Source of the DNA: Thermoproteota archaeon
Lineage (GTDB): Archaea > Thermoproteota > Methanomethylicia > Methanomethylicales > Methanomethylicaceae
Direction: 5' to 3'
DNA: 38,763 bases
Assembly: GCA_029887795.1 (NCBI GenBank)
Contig: JARXPE010000011.1
Span: 1 to 38,763 of the forward strand
The number at the start of each line of letters is the position of its first letter. Position 1 is the stretch's first letter. The position numbers and the translations under genes were made by a program. Positions 6,367 to 14,191 of the stretch are shown here, piece after piece. The notes beneath the pieces were generated by a model. It searched no databases. It was given only the letters and a program-made list of their open reading frames with translations, and had not been told where the DNA came from.

Positions 6367-8140
6367 AATCTAGGTCCAAGTCTATGTCGGAGAGGATCGG
6401 GTCAGGGGAGATCTTTACAAGCAGATTAGAGGATCTGTAGGGGAGGTTTACTACAGCCTCGCCTGTGGAGAGGAGTGTTAGTGCCTCCCTCTGCTGGGCA
6501 TTTAATGACATGGAATCGCCCAATACCTCTAGGTCCTCGCCTGACCTTATGGTATGGATTATCCTAATAGATGTGTTTTTTATGACCTCGTGGGATATGG
6601 AGGAGGGGAACTGCGAGATCACCACAACACCCTCTCCGAACTTCCTGAGTTCCCCGATTATGCGCTCGCCCACCGTTCTGGGCGCCTCTGGTCTCCTCGG
6701 AGGTATGATGTTCTGCGCCTCCTCTATTATTAGGACGTGCTTGAGCTGCTCTTTGGCCTCATTAGTCACCGCGTGGTCGTAGACGATCTTCAGAACGAAG
6801 TTGGAGAATATGGCCCGGCTATTCACATCCTTCAAATTGCTAAGGTCGATGGAGACCAGACCCCTGAAGATCTCTTCCCTGAAGAATGAGTCCTTGCCGT
6901 CGAGTGCCATGCCGCAGGTACCCTCAGTAAACACCTTTAACCTCCTCATGAGAGCCATCCGTGTCTCGTGGTCCCAGCTGGACCGTATGGGCATTAATGA
7001 GAGCTCCCTTATCAGATCAGAGATCGTCGGGGTCGCCTTAAGTTTGAAGCAAGACCTCAGTGCCTCCCGAAACATGTATGCCTGAGGGGGCGTAAACTGG
7101 AAGATTTGGGAGAAGATATCTGTGACGAACTCTATTTGGAAGTCCAATTCATTCATATTTGGGCAATACATGGGATTGATTGTCAATCCGCTTTCTGCAG
7201 ATCCGGGGGAGTAGACCTTGCCCCCCACAGCCCTGACTATCTTCGTGTGCTCGCCATGCCAGTCCAAGATTAGGATGGAGATGCCCATGGAGAAGAGGCG
7301 GAGTGCTAACGAGATCGCAGTCGTTGACTTGCCGCTGCCTGTGGTGCCGAATATCGAGACGTGGCGCTGTATGTCTTTGAGGTAAAGCACAAGTGGGGCG
7401 ACATCTTTCCCATTAGATTGAACCATTCCCAATAGCGGTCCGTCGCCATTTATGGAGCCTGGGTCAGGCAGCGGGAAGACATCCGACGGATCTTTTGACC
7501 GCGGAGGAGGCAAAAGGGGGGCGGGCTCTAGACGGGGCCTTATGTGATCCCATGGTTTCACAAGTTTGGTCACCGCAATGTGGAGGGGGTTGTTCAGAAG
7601 GAATGAAAGATCGCGATCGTCCATCTTTCTGGCGTTTACTCCCGGAAGGGCGATCTCGCAGATTCCCTCCAGCTGGGACATATAATCGGCTGAATGGCGT
7701 TCGCTCTTCGTCTTACCTTTTCCATTGGACCAGACCATCAGGAAGGTTCGGCTTATTGATGGTCCCCGTGAGCAGAAAGTGTCAGAGGGGTAGAAAAAAG
7801 AGACGTATGCCACGGGTACCCCCAGCGACGCTAGGGTCTCAGAGAAGTTTGAGAGGCGTTCGTAGCTGAGCTTACTCCCATTCCAGCTTCCATCTTGAGG
7901 GGAGGTAAGTACTATTGCTGAGGCGGGACAGTCATCTTTATGATCTGGATTCATTGGAAAACTCTTTATGCCCAGCCCCCTAAGAGGATTGGAACTGCGA
8001 GCTCTTGACGCAATAATTATGATTGAAATCGAGACGCATGTTATGAAGACCAGAATAGTAGGATCCAAGAAGTCACGAAGAAAAGTCAGTGTAATCAAAA
8101 GCATTAGCAGAGAAGGGAATACTAGCGTCTTCATCCTCAT
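6320..8140 (-). CDS. Membrane-anchored HerA/CedB-like ATPase of the pilus locus
   Basis: This 606-residue protein has two N-terminal membrane helices (about 5-20 and 27-45), a ~200-residue linker domain, and a RecA-type motor of the HerA/FtsK/VirB4 superfamily. Visible motifs are Walker A GTTGSGKST (265-273), LDWHGEH (292-298), Walker B HVLIIEEAQ (468-475) and the HerA-like VVISQFPSSISHEVIKN segment (505-521). Two N-terminal membrane helices plus a HerA core at about 600 residues is the architecture of CedB, the DNA-import ATPase of Sulfolobales; soluble HerA-NurA proteins lack them. The ATG overlaps the pilin stop (ATGA), so it is translated with the pilus genes. No NurA is adjacent. Function as a DNA-translocating motor is inferred. 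Confidence 0.8.
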   Translation of the reverse strand: MRMKTLVFPSLLMLLITLTFLRDFLDPTILVFITCVSISIIIIASRARSSNPLRGLGIKSFPMNPDHKDDCPASAIVLTSPQDGSWNGSKLSYERLSNFSETLASLGVPVAYVSFFYPSDTFCSRGPSISRTFLMVWSNGKGKTKSERHSADYMSQLEGICEIALPGVNARKMDDRDLSFLLNNPLHIAVTKLVKPWDHIRPRLEPAPLLPPPRSKDPSDVFPLPDPGSINGDGPLLGMVQSNGKDVAPLVLYLKDIQRHVSIFGTTGSGKSTTAISLALRLFSMGISILILDWHGEHTKIVRAVGGKVYSPGSAESGLTINPMYCPNMNELDFQIEFVTDIFSQIFQFTPPQAYMFREALRSCFKLKATPTISDLIRELSLMPIRSSWDHETRMALMRRLKVFTEGTCGMALDGKDSFFREEIFRGLVSIDLSNLKDVNSRAIFSNFVLKIVYDHAVTNEAKEQLKHVLIIEEAQNIIPPRRPEAPRTVGERIIGELRKFGEGVVVISQFPSSISHEVIKNTSIRIIHTIRSGEDLEVLGDSMSLNAQQREALTLLSTGEAVVNLPYRSSNLLVKISPDPILSDIDLDLDSTRAAPLSYLPSPAS

Positions 8141-8352
8141 CCGATCCTGAAGTACTGCAGGATTTTTTGTATCGATTGCTGGAGCTGGCTCATGAACTCC
8201 TCGCCCCTGAATATGGATAGGTCAAAGGTGTCTTTTACGCCAGATAGTAAGCCCACTATTATTGAGAGGACTACAGTTAGAGTGATGATGGATAAACCGA
8301 GAAGTAGTCCCTCCTCTACAAGAGGGGACCCTCTAGTACTCTTTCGTCTCAT
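8137..8352 (-). CDS. Short type IV pilin with class III signal peptide
   Basis: This 71-residue protein has a basic leader (MRRKSTRG), a prepilin peptidase site after Gly8, and mature residues SPLVE with Glu at +5, followed by an unbroken hydrophobic helix (GLLLGLSIITLTVVLSIIVG). That is the canonical type IV pilin layout processed by PibD/EppA-type peptidases. The mature protein would be about 63 residues with a small C-terminal amphipathic helix, similar in size to Flp/Tad pilins. It has a GGTG ribosome-binding site, lies 28 nt after the second T2SSF gene and overlaps the HerA-like ATPase by 4 nt. It is the likely major pilin of the locus. No prepilin peptidase gene is in the window. Confidence 0.82.
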   Translation of the reverse strand: MRRKSTRGSPLVEEGLLLGLSIITLTVVLSIIVGLLSGVKDTFDLSIFRGEEFMSQLQQSIQKILQYFRIG

Positions 8353-8380
8353 TTTTCACCCAGTAATTAAATCACCATAT

Positions 8381-9301
8381 TTAAATGCGCCAACCAATAA
8401 TTAGCAGCAGGGCAACTTCTGTAGCCAAAAATAAGATGGCGGACGCGATCGAGAGCCTAAGTCCGCTCAAATCGGGTAGGAGTTTGGAGTAGGCATATGT
8501 CGAGAAGACCGCTACTGAGAGGCAAATGAAAGCGACCTCGGCGTCGAATGAGAACATTGTGTTTAGACTAGAATAGAATCCAATCTGGCTCAGACCTGCC
8601 ATGGAGTATAAGATGGGCGAGGCAAAAGCTATGACCGCCAATGAAGAGGAGCATATGAGGCTTAGCACCCTGAATCTTAGCGAGACGACCGCCAACTTTA
8701 TGGATAACGCGGACTTTAGCCGCTCCTTCTCCTGGCGATACCTCGCATAGTTGCAAATCCTCCTTGAAGCCTCCTCGGAGCTAAATGAAAGGAGGTCTGA
8801 GAGCAGGTCAGGCAGTAAGGCATCTGTGCCATCCAATCCCCTTATCTGTTTTAAGGCGTCAGAGAGCGGCACAACATTTCTAATTCTCCAGACTACGGGT
8901 ACCAGACGTAGGAGGGGCGACCCATTTTTTGGTTCTGATTTGGATCTCGAATCTAACCTTAATTTTGATCCTATCTCAAACCCCTTTTTTGGTGCCCTCT
9001 TTAATCCTGATTTAAGCGCTGTTTCTGAGTTGAGTGCCCTCAGGAATGCGGTCTCTGGGGAGGAGTTTTGTAGGGATTTTGCGAATGCGAGTAAAAACTG
9101 GGTCGTAAAGATCTCCGGTTCGCCTAGACGTATCTTCTTGAGATTAAAGGTGCTATTAAGAAGGATGAGGTACACCGTGCCCACGGGGATCACCTGCATA
9201 TACTCGGAGTGTTTTTGGAGTGTCAAGATCAGTAGCACCGTCAGGACTATTCCAAGCGGGTGGGGCCTCAGTAGAGTAAAGAGAGCAGACCTCTTATCCA
9301 A
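8381..9301 (-). CDS. T2SSF/TadC-like pilus assembly membrane protein 2
   Basis: Starting from TTG 9301 (preceded by AGGGTG 7 nt upstream) the protein has 306 residues. Two hydrophobic segments occur at about 10-45, then a soluble helical region that includes a basic Ser/Lys/Arg-rich insert (about 100-130), and three hydrophobic segments in the last 110 residues. The helical region with the LPDLLSDLLSFSSEEASRR pattern fits the cytoplasmic T2SSF domain that contacts the assembly ATPase. A start at 9481 would add 60 residues encoded over the upstream gene and is rejected. The start overlaps the upstream TadC-like gene by 34 nt. It is the second half of a split platform, comparable to bacterial TadB plus TadC. 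Confidence 0.65.
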   Translation of the reverse strand: MDKRSALFTLLRPHPLGIVLTVLLILTLQKHSEYMQVIPVGTVYLILLNSTFNLKKIRLGEPEIFTTQFLLAFAKSLQNSSPETAFLRALNSETALKSGLKRAPKKGFEIGSKLRLDSRSKSEPKNGSPLLRLVPVVWRIRNVVPLSDALKQIRGLDGTDALLPDLLSDLLSFSSEEASRRICNYARYRQEKERLKSALSIKLAVVSLRFRVLSLICSSSLAVIAFASPILYSMAGLSQIGFYSSLNTMFSFDAEVAFICLSVAVFSTYAYSKLLPDLSGLRLSIASAILFLATEVALLLIIGWRI

Positions 9302-9924
9302 TGGTAAACACCCTGAAAGAGTATCAGTTGAAATACTATAAGTAAATAAAGGAGGGGCGGCCTTACACCAAAGACCATCAGTATTATGGAGAGTATCACT
9401 GGCAAGATCGTTGAGAAGACTATCATGAATGAGAGAAGGTCGTCTACTTTCATTATTGCTTCTTCCGCACTGCTTACCCAAGCTGAGAAGATATCATTGG
9501 CATCGCTGACTGAGCTCCTCGTCACGGATGCAAGCCACTCTTTGTACCGCGGGTTTTTCCCGAGAGCCAACAAGAGTGATTCTGCCGGATCCGAGCCGCT
9601 CCTGACCCTGAGGAGGGCTGACCTGAAGGGCTCTGAGAGGGGGTATTCCCTTCGGCACAAGTAGCGAATGGACTGTTTGATGGAGCCGCTCAACGCGTAT
9701 ACGGCTGCGAAGAGTTCAAAAGTATGAGCGGCAAGGAGCAAATCATAGGTAGGAGACTTCAGACCGTGTCTGCGATATAATCGATAGAGGAGATAAAAGA
9801 GGAAGGGGGAATAGGCACCGAGAATCATCGCATATGCGGTGGTATTATGAATAAACAAAAACAGCAGGAGAGAGGCGATTGCAGAGAGCGCAGGCACCAA
9901 GAATTTAAGGAACTTCGCCTTCAA
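9268..9924 (-). CDS. T2SSF/TadC-like pilus assembly membrane protein 1
   Basis: Starting from TTG 9924, with a GGAGGGGGG Shine-Dalgarno sequence just upstream, this is a 218-residue protein. Two membrane helices occur at about 8-50, followed by a cytoplasmic four-helix region (AAHTFELFAAVYALSGSIKQ, then SALLRVRSGSDPAESLLLAL), and two C-terminal membrane helices. This is the T2SSF arrangement of GspF/FlaJ/TadC platform proteins, which anchor the pilus and transmit movement from the ATPase. Archaeal FlaJ-like proteins usually hold two such domains in one chain. Here they are separate genes. The start overlaps the secretion ATPase gene by 20 nt. A GTG/ATG further upstream would translate ATPase-coding DNA and is not favoured. 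Confidence 0.7.
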   Translation of the reverse strand: MKAKFLKFLVPALSAIASLLLFLFIHNTTAYAMILGAYSPFLFYLLYRLYRRHGLKSPTYDLLLAAHTFELFAAVYALSGSIKQSIRYLCRREYPLSEPFRSALLRVRSGSDPAESLLLALGKNPRYKEWLASVTRSSVSDANDIFSAWVSSAEEAIMKVDDLLSFMIVFSTILPVILSIILMVFGVRPPLLYLLIVFQLILFQGVYHWIRGLLSLLY

Positions 9925-11614
9925 AACTCCCCCCTCCGTTAACCGTCTTGAAAGCCGGCTTGAGGCTTTCGCAGTCGTCGTCCCAAAGGAAGAGGTCCAC
10001 AATTTTTGGCAGGTCGTTAGGTTCTGAAATGGAGACTTCAGAGATTCTGGTAACCCTCCTGAAGAGCCGCCCGCCCTTGACAAACTTCCGCATATGTATC
10101 AGGACATCCAGTTCGCCGAGGAGTTGGACTGGGATCTCGTGTTGGTAGACCCAACGGAGGAGGAGGGACTCGGCTGAGTCTGCGTGAATGGTGTGAATGC
10201 ACTTCAGTCCAGCAGAGAGGAGCTGAAAGAGGGCGCGACTATCTTCCTTGGAAAGGACCTCGCCAAAGAACACATAGTCCGGGGACTTTTGGAGAAGGCT
10301 GTTGAGGACCGCTGTCCTCCTCTCCCGCTCTTCGGCAGAGGATGCTCCCACCAAAAGCCTCACCTGATGAGATCCGAACGATAGCTGCGGGACGTTTTCT
10401 ACGATCTCCGTCTCTACGGAGATCTTTCGCCACGCCTTTGGCGCCAGAAGGTCCAGAGCCACAGCTAGAGTCGTCTTCCCAGACCCGCTCTCACCATATA
10501 TTGTGAAGTTGCGCCTCTCTCTGATTCGCTCACCGCAGTAAAGTGCAGCATCTTGGGTTATGGTGCCGTTCGAGATCAAATCATTCATCCTCAATGGATT
10601 TTTGAAGAATTTTCTGACCGAAACCGAGGTACCCTCAATTGAGAGCGGCGGAATTTCGACGGAGACTCTTATATGGAACTCACGAGTCTTGATGGTAGCC
10701 CTGATAGAAGGAGACAAACGGTCCAACGCCCTGTCAGCAGCTATCCGGGTTAGGGTCAGGAGGCGCTTCATCGAGTTCCTGTCCAAAAAAGTTGTTGTTA
10801 GGCATCGACCATAATCCCTGTGGTCTATGTAGGCAAAGGTCCTCTCCATGTCGAAATAGAAGTCGCTGATCCCGTCATCCATTAGTAGAGGATAAATTTT
10901 GGCAAGACCTACGGAGAGGTATGCCGCATAGGTCAGGAGTTCTTCATCGAGTCCGCAGATCTCCCTCGCCAATTTTTTCCTGTATTCAATTATCTCTCGT
11001 AGTTCCAGAGCGATCTCTTCAAGGTGGATCCGCTCATAATGTCTGATTCTTTTGACCGCACTCTGGAGCCTCATTAGACCCACGAGATTCACCCCCTCCA
11101 AGATTGGCGCATAAGTCGTCGTTTCACCTTCTCCAGATATGTAGACGGAGAACGGAAAGAGGCGGTAGGCTGGACGGTCGAAATTCAATTTTGGGTTGGG
11201 AAGCCTCTGTGGTTCCAAGGCAGGTATGATCCCCATGATTTCGCGGGGATTGTTCGTAGGATAGGGAAGAATGCTCGAGGAGAGGTGCCAACATAGATCG
11301 CATGAATGCCACAGCGTCCTGCACCTACGCCAAGGAGCCTCTACAAGCGCCCTAATCAGAGAGGGCAGGGGCGATCCCAAGGAGGATCTAATCCTTTCGA
11401 CCCTGCTGCATTTGGGGAGGGTTTTGTTTTGGATTAGAGTCCGCACAGTTTCAAGGCATTTTAGGATGATCGTTATCTGGTCGTACCGAAAGAGCCAGCA
11501 GTCTTTGCCGCTAATTATTACCCAGTGGTGCTCAGGAGGGGGATCTGATAGTAAAATTTCAAACGTTTCTAGAGAGAAGGTTTTGTAGGGGGTATGGTAG
11601 ACCTTAACCTTCAA
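9905..11614 (-). CDS. Type IV pilus / Tad secretion ATPase (GspE-VirB11 family)
   Basis: This 569-residue protein is the hexameric assembly ATPase of a type IV pilus or Tad-like machine. The C-terminal motor carries Walker A GESGSGKTT (374-382), a Walker B-like VFFGEV (448-453) and the His box CIHTIHADS (472-480). The preceding N2 domain runs from about 220 to 340. The N-terminal third is divergent and holds Cys70, Cys98, Cys105 and Cys108 (spacing CxxC for the last two), a possible metal site. Start is TTG 11614, about 30 bp after a TATA box. It is the first gene of the minus-strand pilus operon and is divergent from four small pilin-like genes. Confidence 0.87.
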   Translation of the reverse strand: MKVKVYHTPYKTFSLETFEILLSDPPPEHHWVIISGKDCWLFRYDQITIILKCLETVRTLIQNKTLPKCSRVERIRSSLGSPLPSLIRALVEAPWRRCRTLWHSCDLCWHLSSSILPYPTNNPREIMGIIPALEPQRLPNPKLNFDRPAYRLFPFSVYISGEGETTTYAPILEGVNLVGLMRLQSAVKRIRHYERIHLEEIALELREIIEYRKKLAREICGLDEELLTYAAYLSVGLAKIYPLLMDDGISDFYFDMERTFAYIDHRDYGRCLTTTFLDRNSMKRLLTLTRIAADRALDRLSPSIRATIKTREFHIRVSVEIPPLSIEGTSVSVRKFFKNPLRMNDLISNGTITQDAALYCGERIRERRNFTIYGESGSGKTTLAVALDLLAPKAWRKISVETEIVENVPQLSFGSHQVRLLVGASSAEERERRTAVLNSLLQKSPDYVFFGEVLSKEDSRALFQLLSAGLKCIHTIHADSAESLLLRWVYQHEIPVQLLGELDVLIHMRKFVKGGRLFRRVTRISEVSISEPNDLPKIVDLFLWDDDCESLKPAFKTVNGGGSFEGEVP

Positions 11615-11629
11615 GCATATAGACCCCCT

Positions 11630-11666
11630 CTTGCCTTGTTAGTTTTATATCGCTGAAAGAGGCAAG
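11630..11666. promoter_or_regulatory. Divergent pilus promoter region: inverted repeat spanning a TATA box
   Basis: CTTGCCT at 11630-11636 and its reverse complement AGGCAAG at 11660-11666 flank a TATA element (ATATAAAACT on the minus strand, about 11641-11650) that would drive the ATPase operon. The predicted transcript begins near 11620, about 5 nt before the TTG start. The inverted repeat is well placed for a repressor or activator. The opposite operon has its own TATA-like GTTTTTAAATT at about 11706-11716. Confidence 0.4.
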
Positions 11667-11735
11667 CATGGTTCACGCCAAATAAAGGGCGCAGTTAAAA
11701 GGCTAGGTTTTTAAATTGCGGATGATTGTGGGAGT

Positions 11736-11984
11736 ATGCCGTCAAGGATCATAGTTTACAAGGGCGTCCTTGTAGGTTGGCTGCTTCTATCAGGCACCAT
11801 TGGCTATCTAATGATTGCGAAGGTAGAATGGTTGTTCCGATCATTAAAGGATGAGGGGGATGGTGCATTGGATAGGGTTTTCGAGAGAATGATCGAGAGA
11901 ATGAAGGGAGAGTTGCAGGGGGTTTCTGTCGACTTGGAGGGGTTTAGCGAATGGGCAAGTTCAATGGCGGGCAGGCAGAGATAG
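11736..11984 (+). CDS. Small membrane-anchored pilin-like protein 1
   Basis: An 82-residue protein with a short basic start, one hydrophobic helix (VLVGWLLLSGTIGYLMI, about 11-27) after a Lys-Gly, and a charged amphipathic C-terminal part with possible coiled-coil character (RVFERMIERMKGELQ). This is the layout of minor pilins or pseudopilins, but no Glu+5 is present, so peptidase processing is uncertain. The ATG lies about 25 bp after a TATA element and has no clear Shine-Dalgarno sequence, suggesting a leaderless message. It is the first of four overlapping plus-strand genes divergent from the secretion ATPase. Confidence 0.6.
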   Translation: MPSRIIVYKGVLVGWLLLSGTIGYLMIAKVEWLFRSLKDEGDGALDRVFERMIERMKGELQGVSVDLEGFSEWASSMAGRQR

Positions 11985-12187
11985 TCCTGATAATACCGCT
12001 GCTATTCTGCGTGTTGTTGCTAAATTCTGCGATGATTGGGTTTTTGGAAAACAAGATGGATGCTCTGCGAGACATTAGGAGGTCCTTCGAGGATTTAGCT
12101 TTCGGTTACTTTTACTTCACCGACCCAGCGAGCGGGAATCAATACCCAATGGTAGTAAACCGAACCATGCCACAGTTAGAGGGATGA
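11951..12187 (+). CDS. TadE-like / pseudopilin small protein 2
   Basis: This 78-residue protein begins MGKFNGGQAEIVLIIP and continues as one hydrophobic helix to about residue 30. A Gly followed by QAE and a hydrophobic run ending in Pro resembles the N-terminus of TadE-type pseudopilins and of archaeal class III signal peptides (Gly-Gln cleavage). The remaining ~45 residues are a small soluble domain. The gene overlaps the previous one by 34 nt and the next by 4 nt (ATGA), showing tight translational coupling. It is probably a minor pilin of the same pilus. Confidence 0.6.
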   Translation: MGKFNGGQAEIVLIIPLLFCVLLLNSAMIGFLENKMDALRDIRRSFEDLAFGYFYFTDPASGNQYPMVVNRTMPQLEG

Positions 12188-12501
12188 AGATGAAGGGAAA
12201 CATTCCGCTGATCGACGCAATAGCTGCACTCATCATAGTACTCGCCATTTTTGGACTTATTCAACAGTATGAGGGCGATTACAGAAAATTGATGCAAGGG
12301 TATATCGAAAGGGAGGAGTTGAGGGCTCTATGGTACGAAGGGCTCTTTTCTGGTAAAGTCCGATGGTCGGATTTTTCTGGCGGAGCTATGTTCCCAAACG
12401 GTCTGAAAGTAACTGAGTGCCCACCTGATGGCATTTATTTAAAGTTCTTTCTTACCGATGAGGGGAGTACGAGGTTGTACTTTATATGGAAAGAGGAGTG
12501 A
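12184..12501 (+). CDS. Pilin-like small protein 3
   Basis: This 105-residue protein has the start MKMKG, then NIPLIDAIAALIIVLAIFG. That resembles the archaeal pilin N-terminus (KG or RG, then a Pro-containing stretch and a hydrophobic helix). After the helix come a charged linker and a small beta-rich C-terminal domain containing one Cys. The gene overlaps both neighbours. Processing after Gly5 by an archaeal prepilin peptidase is inferred. It is likely a minor pilin. Confidence 0.58.
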   Translation: MKMKGNIPLIDAIAALIIVLAIFGLIQQYEGDYRKLMQGYIEREELRALWYEGLFSGKVRWSDFSGGAMFPNGLKVTECPPDGIYLKFFLTDEGSTRLYFIWKEE

Positions 12502-12959
12502 TGCTGACGGTCAGCCAGGTCGTCATATCCATAATTATATTGCAGAGCATGGCTCTAATCAATGTGAATGAAAATAGGTACTTGGTTGAGTTAGAGACCG
12601 TGGAAAAAATCAAGAACTTTGAGATGTTCTCGTACAATATAATGTTTGACCTCTGCATTAACTTGAAAAACTTGGCGCCAGAACTGGCAGTGGGCGAGGA
12701 TCGTGGGGTGCTAGAAGTGAAGTTGGAAGACTGGATGACCAGAGTGAAGTTCATATTTAAGGACGAGGGCAACCTAGAATTGAAGATAGAGGATCTCCGG
12801 GTGGAGGAGTATAAAGGTCAGCCTTGCGATTCGGTCCAGATGGCTTTCATTGGAAAGGAGAACCTTTATGGGAAGTATATATCGGGCACGCTCTTCGTGG
12901 ATTTTGAGTGGCTCTTTGTAAAGCTGCATAAGGACTTCAGGATATGCATTTCCGTTTAG
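12486..12959 (+). CDS. Pseudopilin-like protein 4
   Basis: This 157-residue protein starts MERG, followed by VMLTVSQVVISIIILQSMAL, a basic-Gly leader and hydrophobic helix as in pseudopilins, and then a ~125-residue globular domain with alternating strands. It is the largest of the four small pilus-locus proteins and could be a tip or priming subunit. It has three cysteines (around 57, 115 and 154). The gene overlaps the previous one by 16 nt and ends 4 nt before the convergent TFB gene. No family is recognised beyond the signal and helix. Confidence 0.55.
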   Translation: MERGVMLTVSQVVISIIILQSMALINVNENRYLVELETVEKIKNFEMFSYNIMFDLCINLKNLAPELAVGEDRGVLEVKLEDWMTRVKFIFKDEGNLELKIEDLRVEEYKGQPCDSVQMAFIGKENLYGKYISGTLFVDFEWLFVKLHKDFRICISV

Positions 12960-12963
12960 TATT

Positions 12964-13914
12964 TCACGAAACGAGGGGCGCCATGGTCAGGCGCCTCTTT
13001 GCAATAAGGGGTTCGAATATATTGCGGATGTGGCATCTTAGAGTATACTCTGCAATGCCCACGTCCTTCGAGTATTGGACCTTTGTGAAGATCTTAGATT
13101 GACCCGCTTGGCCCGACAAAATGGTGCTTGCGAAATAGACTGCCGAGGCAGCAAGCAGAAATGGGTTTTTTCCTGATCTATGTATCGGGGAGATTGAGGA
13201 CAACAGGTCTCTAGAAGTCTCGGCTAACTTAGTGAAATATTCATCCGGATCCATGCCCGCGACCCTGATCCTCACTGGAATGTAAGGGACGGCACGGAGT
13301 ATTGAGACCACCTTAGGAATGTACTCCTCGCAGGATCTGAACTTTTTGGTGAAAGGAACTATGTTCGATGCGTAGCTCAGCGTCCTGACTAGAACCTTCT
13401 TGGAGAAGGGGTAGCCCTTCATCTTAAAAGCCTCGACGAGTTCGGAGAGCTTTACGGCGGAGCTCTCCCCAAGCTCCCTGCTCGCGATCATCAAACAGAC
13501 CGCCAAGAGCAGTGCGTAGTTATTGTAAGGATTTCTCACCTTAGATATGAAGTCCTCAAATATCTCCTTGCACCTCTCCAGAACTTCGTCGGGTAACATA
13601 AGGAAGTCCCCGATGGATTCGAGATCTTTGTAGAGACGGAAGAAGTCCAAGTACGAGCCCCTGTAGAAAGAATCCTGAAGCTCTTTGAGCCTGCTGAATT
13701 TCAATTGAAGATGCTCGGGCAGTATCCTCTCCTCGACGTCCTTAAAGACATAAAATTTTTTGGCGATAATGCTTCCTAAGCGCTGCTTGGACAGCGGATA
13801 GCTGGGTGGAAGAGACTCCTCTCCCTCGCCTATGAGACCACAAGCAGTGCACACCAGTCCACTCCTGTCGTCAAAAACCAAGGAACCCCCACATTCAGAA
13901 CATACGGAGCGCAT
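12964..13914 (-). CDS. Divergent transcription factor B (TFB) paralogue
   Basis: This 316-residue TFIIB/TFB homologue has a zinc ribbon with Cys5, Cys8, Cys22 and Cys25 (CSECGG and CTACGL), a linker region, and two cyclin-like repeats. Repeat 1 runs roughly 100-195 and repeat 2 roughly 205-310. The linker that normally holds the conserved B-reader/B-linker is altered: where a GSxIG-like stretch is expected, only RLGSIIAK is seen. Repeat sequences are also divergent from housekeeping TFB. TFB recruits RNA polymerase to TATA-TBP. Divergent paralogues in archaea often act as alternative initiation factors. It lies 4 bp from the convergent end of the pilin-like operon, so it may regulate the pilus locus, though this is inference. 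Confidence 0.82.
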   Translation of the reverse strand: MRSVCSECGGSLVFDDRSGLVCTACGLIGEGEESLPPSYPLSKQRLGSIIAKKFYVFKDVEERILPEHLQLKFSRLKELQDSFYRGSYLDFFRLYKDLESIGDFLMLPDEVLERCKEIFEDFISKVRNPYNNYALLLAVCLMIASRELGESSAVKLSELVEAFKMKGYPFSKKVLVRTLSYASNIVPFTKKFRSCEEYIPKVVSILRAVPYIPVRIRVAGMDPDEYFTKLAETSRDLLSSISPIHRSGKNPFLLAASAVYFASTILSGQAGQSKIFTKVQYSKDVGIAEYTLRCHIRNIFEPLIAKRRLTMAPLVS

Positions 13915-14191
13915 TTTTCATACACCATCTTTGGAGGGGTACTGATTGCTGGAGTACATAAAACCGTTTTCGAGAAAGGGTTTGGGTTTGAGAGGAAGGA
14001 GGTTCTCACCATCAATTAAGCGGGCGCTGAGAGATCAAACGGGCATTAACAAGTGAGGGGGAGGGGCGAAATTGGACCTCACTCGAAGGGTTGTTGGTCA
14101 GACATAAAGGAAAAAGGAGTGGAACGAGAAATCCCCAATCGGTATTTTTATAATGGTATTTGATTTAAAGAGTTGTTAAGGGTGATAAGGA
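13915..14191. other. Intergenic region with the promoter of the Sm-like gene
   Basis: 277 bp without a convincing ORF. TATTTTTATAATGG at about 14147-14160 is a plausible TATA element for the Sm-like gene, placing transcription start near 14180, and AAGGAG sits just before its GTG. No tRNA or C/D-box guide RNA could be recognised by eye. Confidence 0.45.

Noticed and set aside
8751-9341. 196-codon plus-strand ORF opposite the T2SSF gene
   Set aside because: It is antisense to a well-supported membrane protein and gives an Arg/Ser/Pro-rich product with no family features.
13005-13022. GGTTCGAAT stretch resembling a tRNA T-arm
   Set aside because: It lies inside the TFB coding region and no acceptor, D or anticodon arms fold around it.
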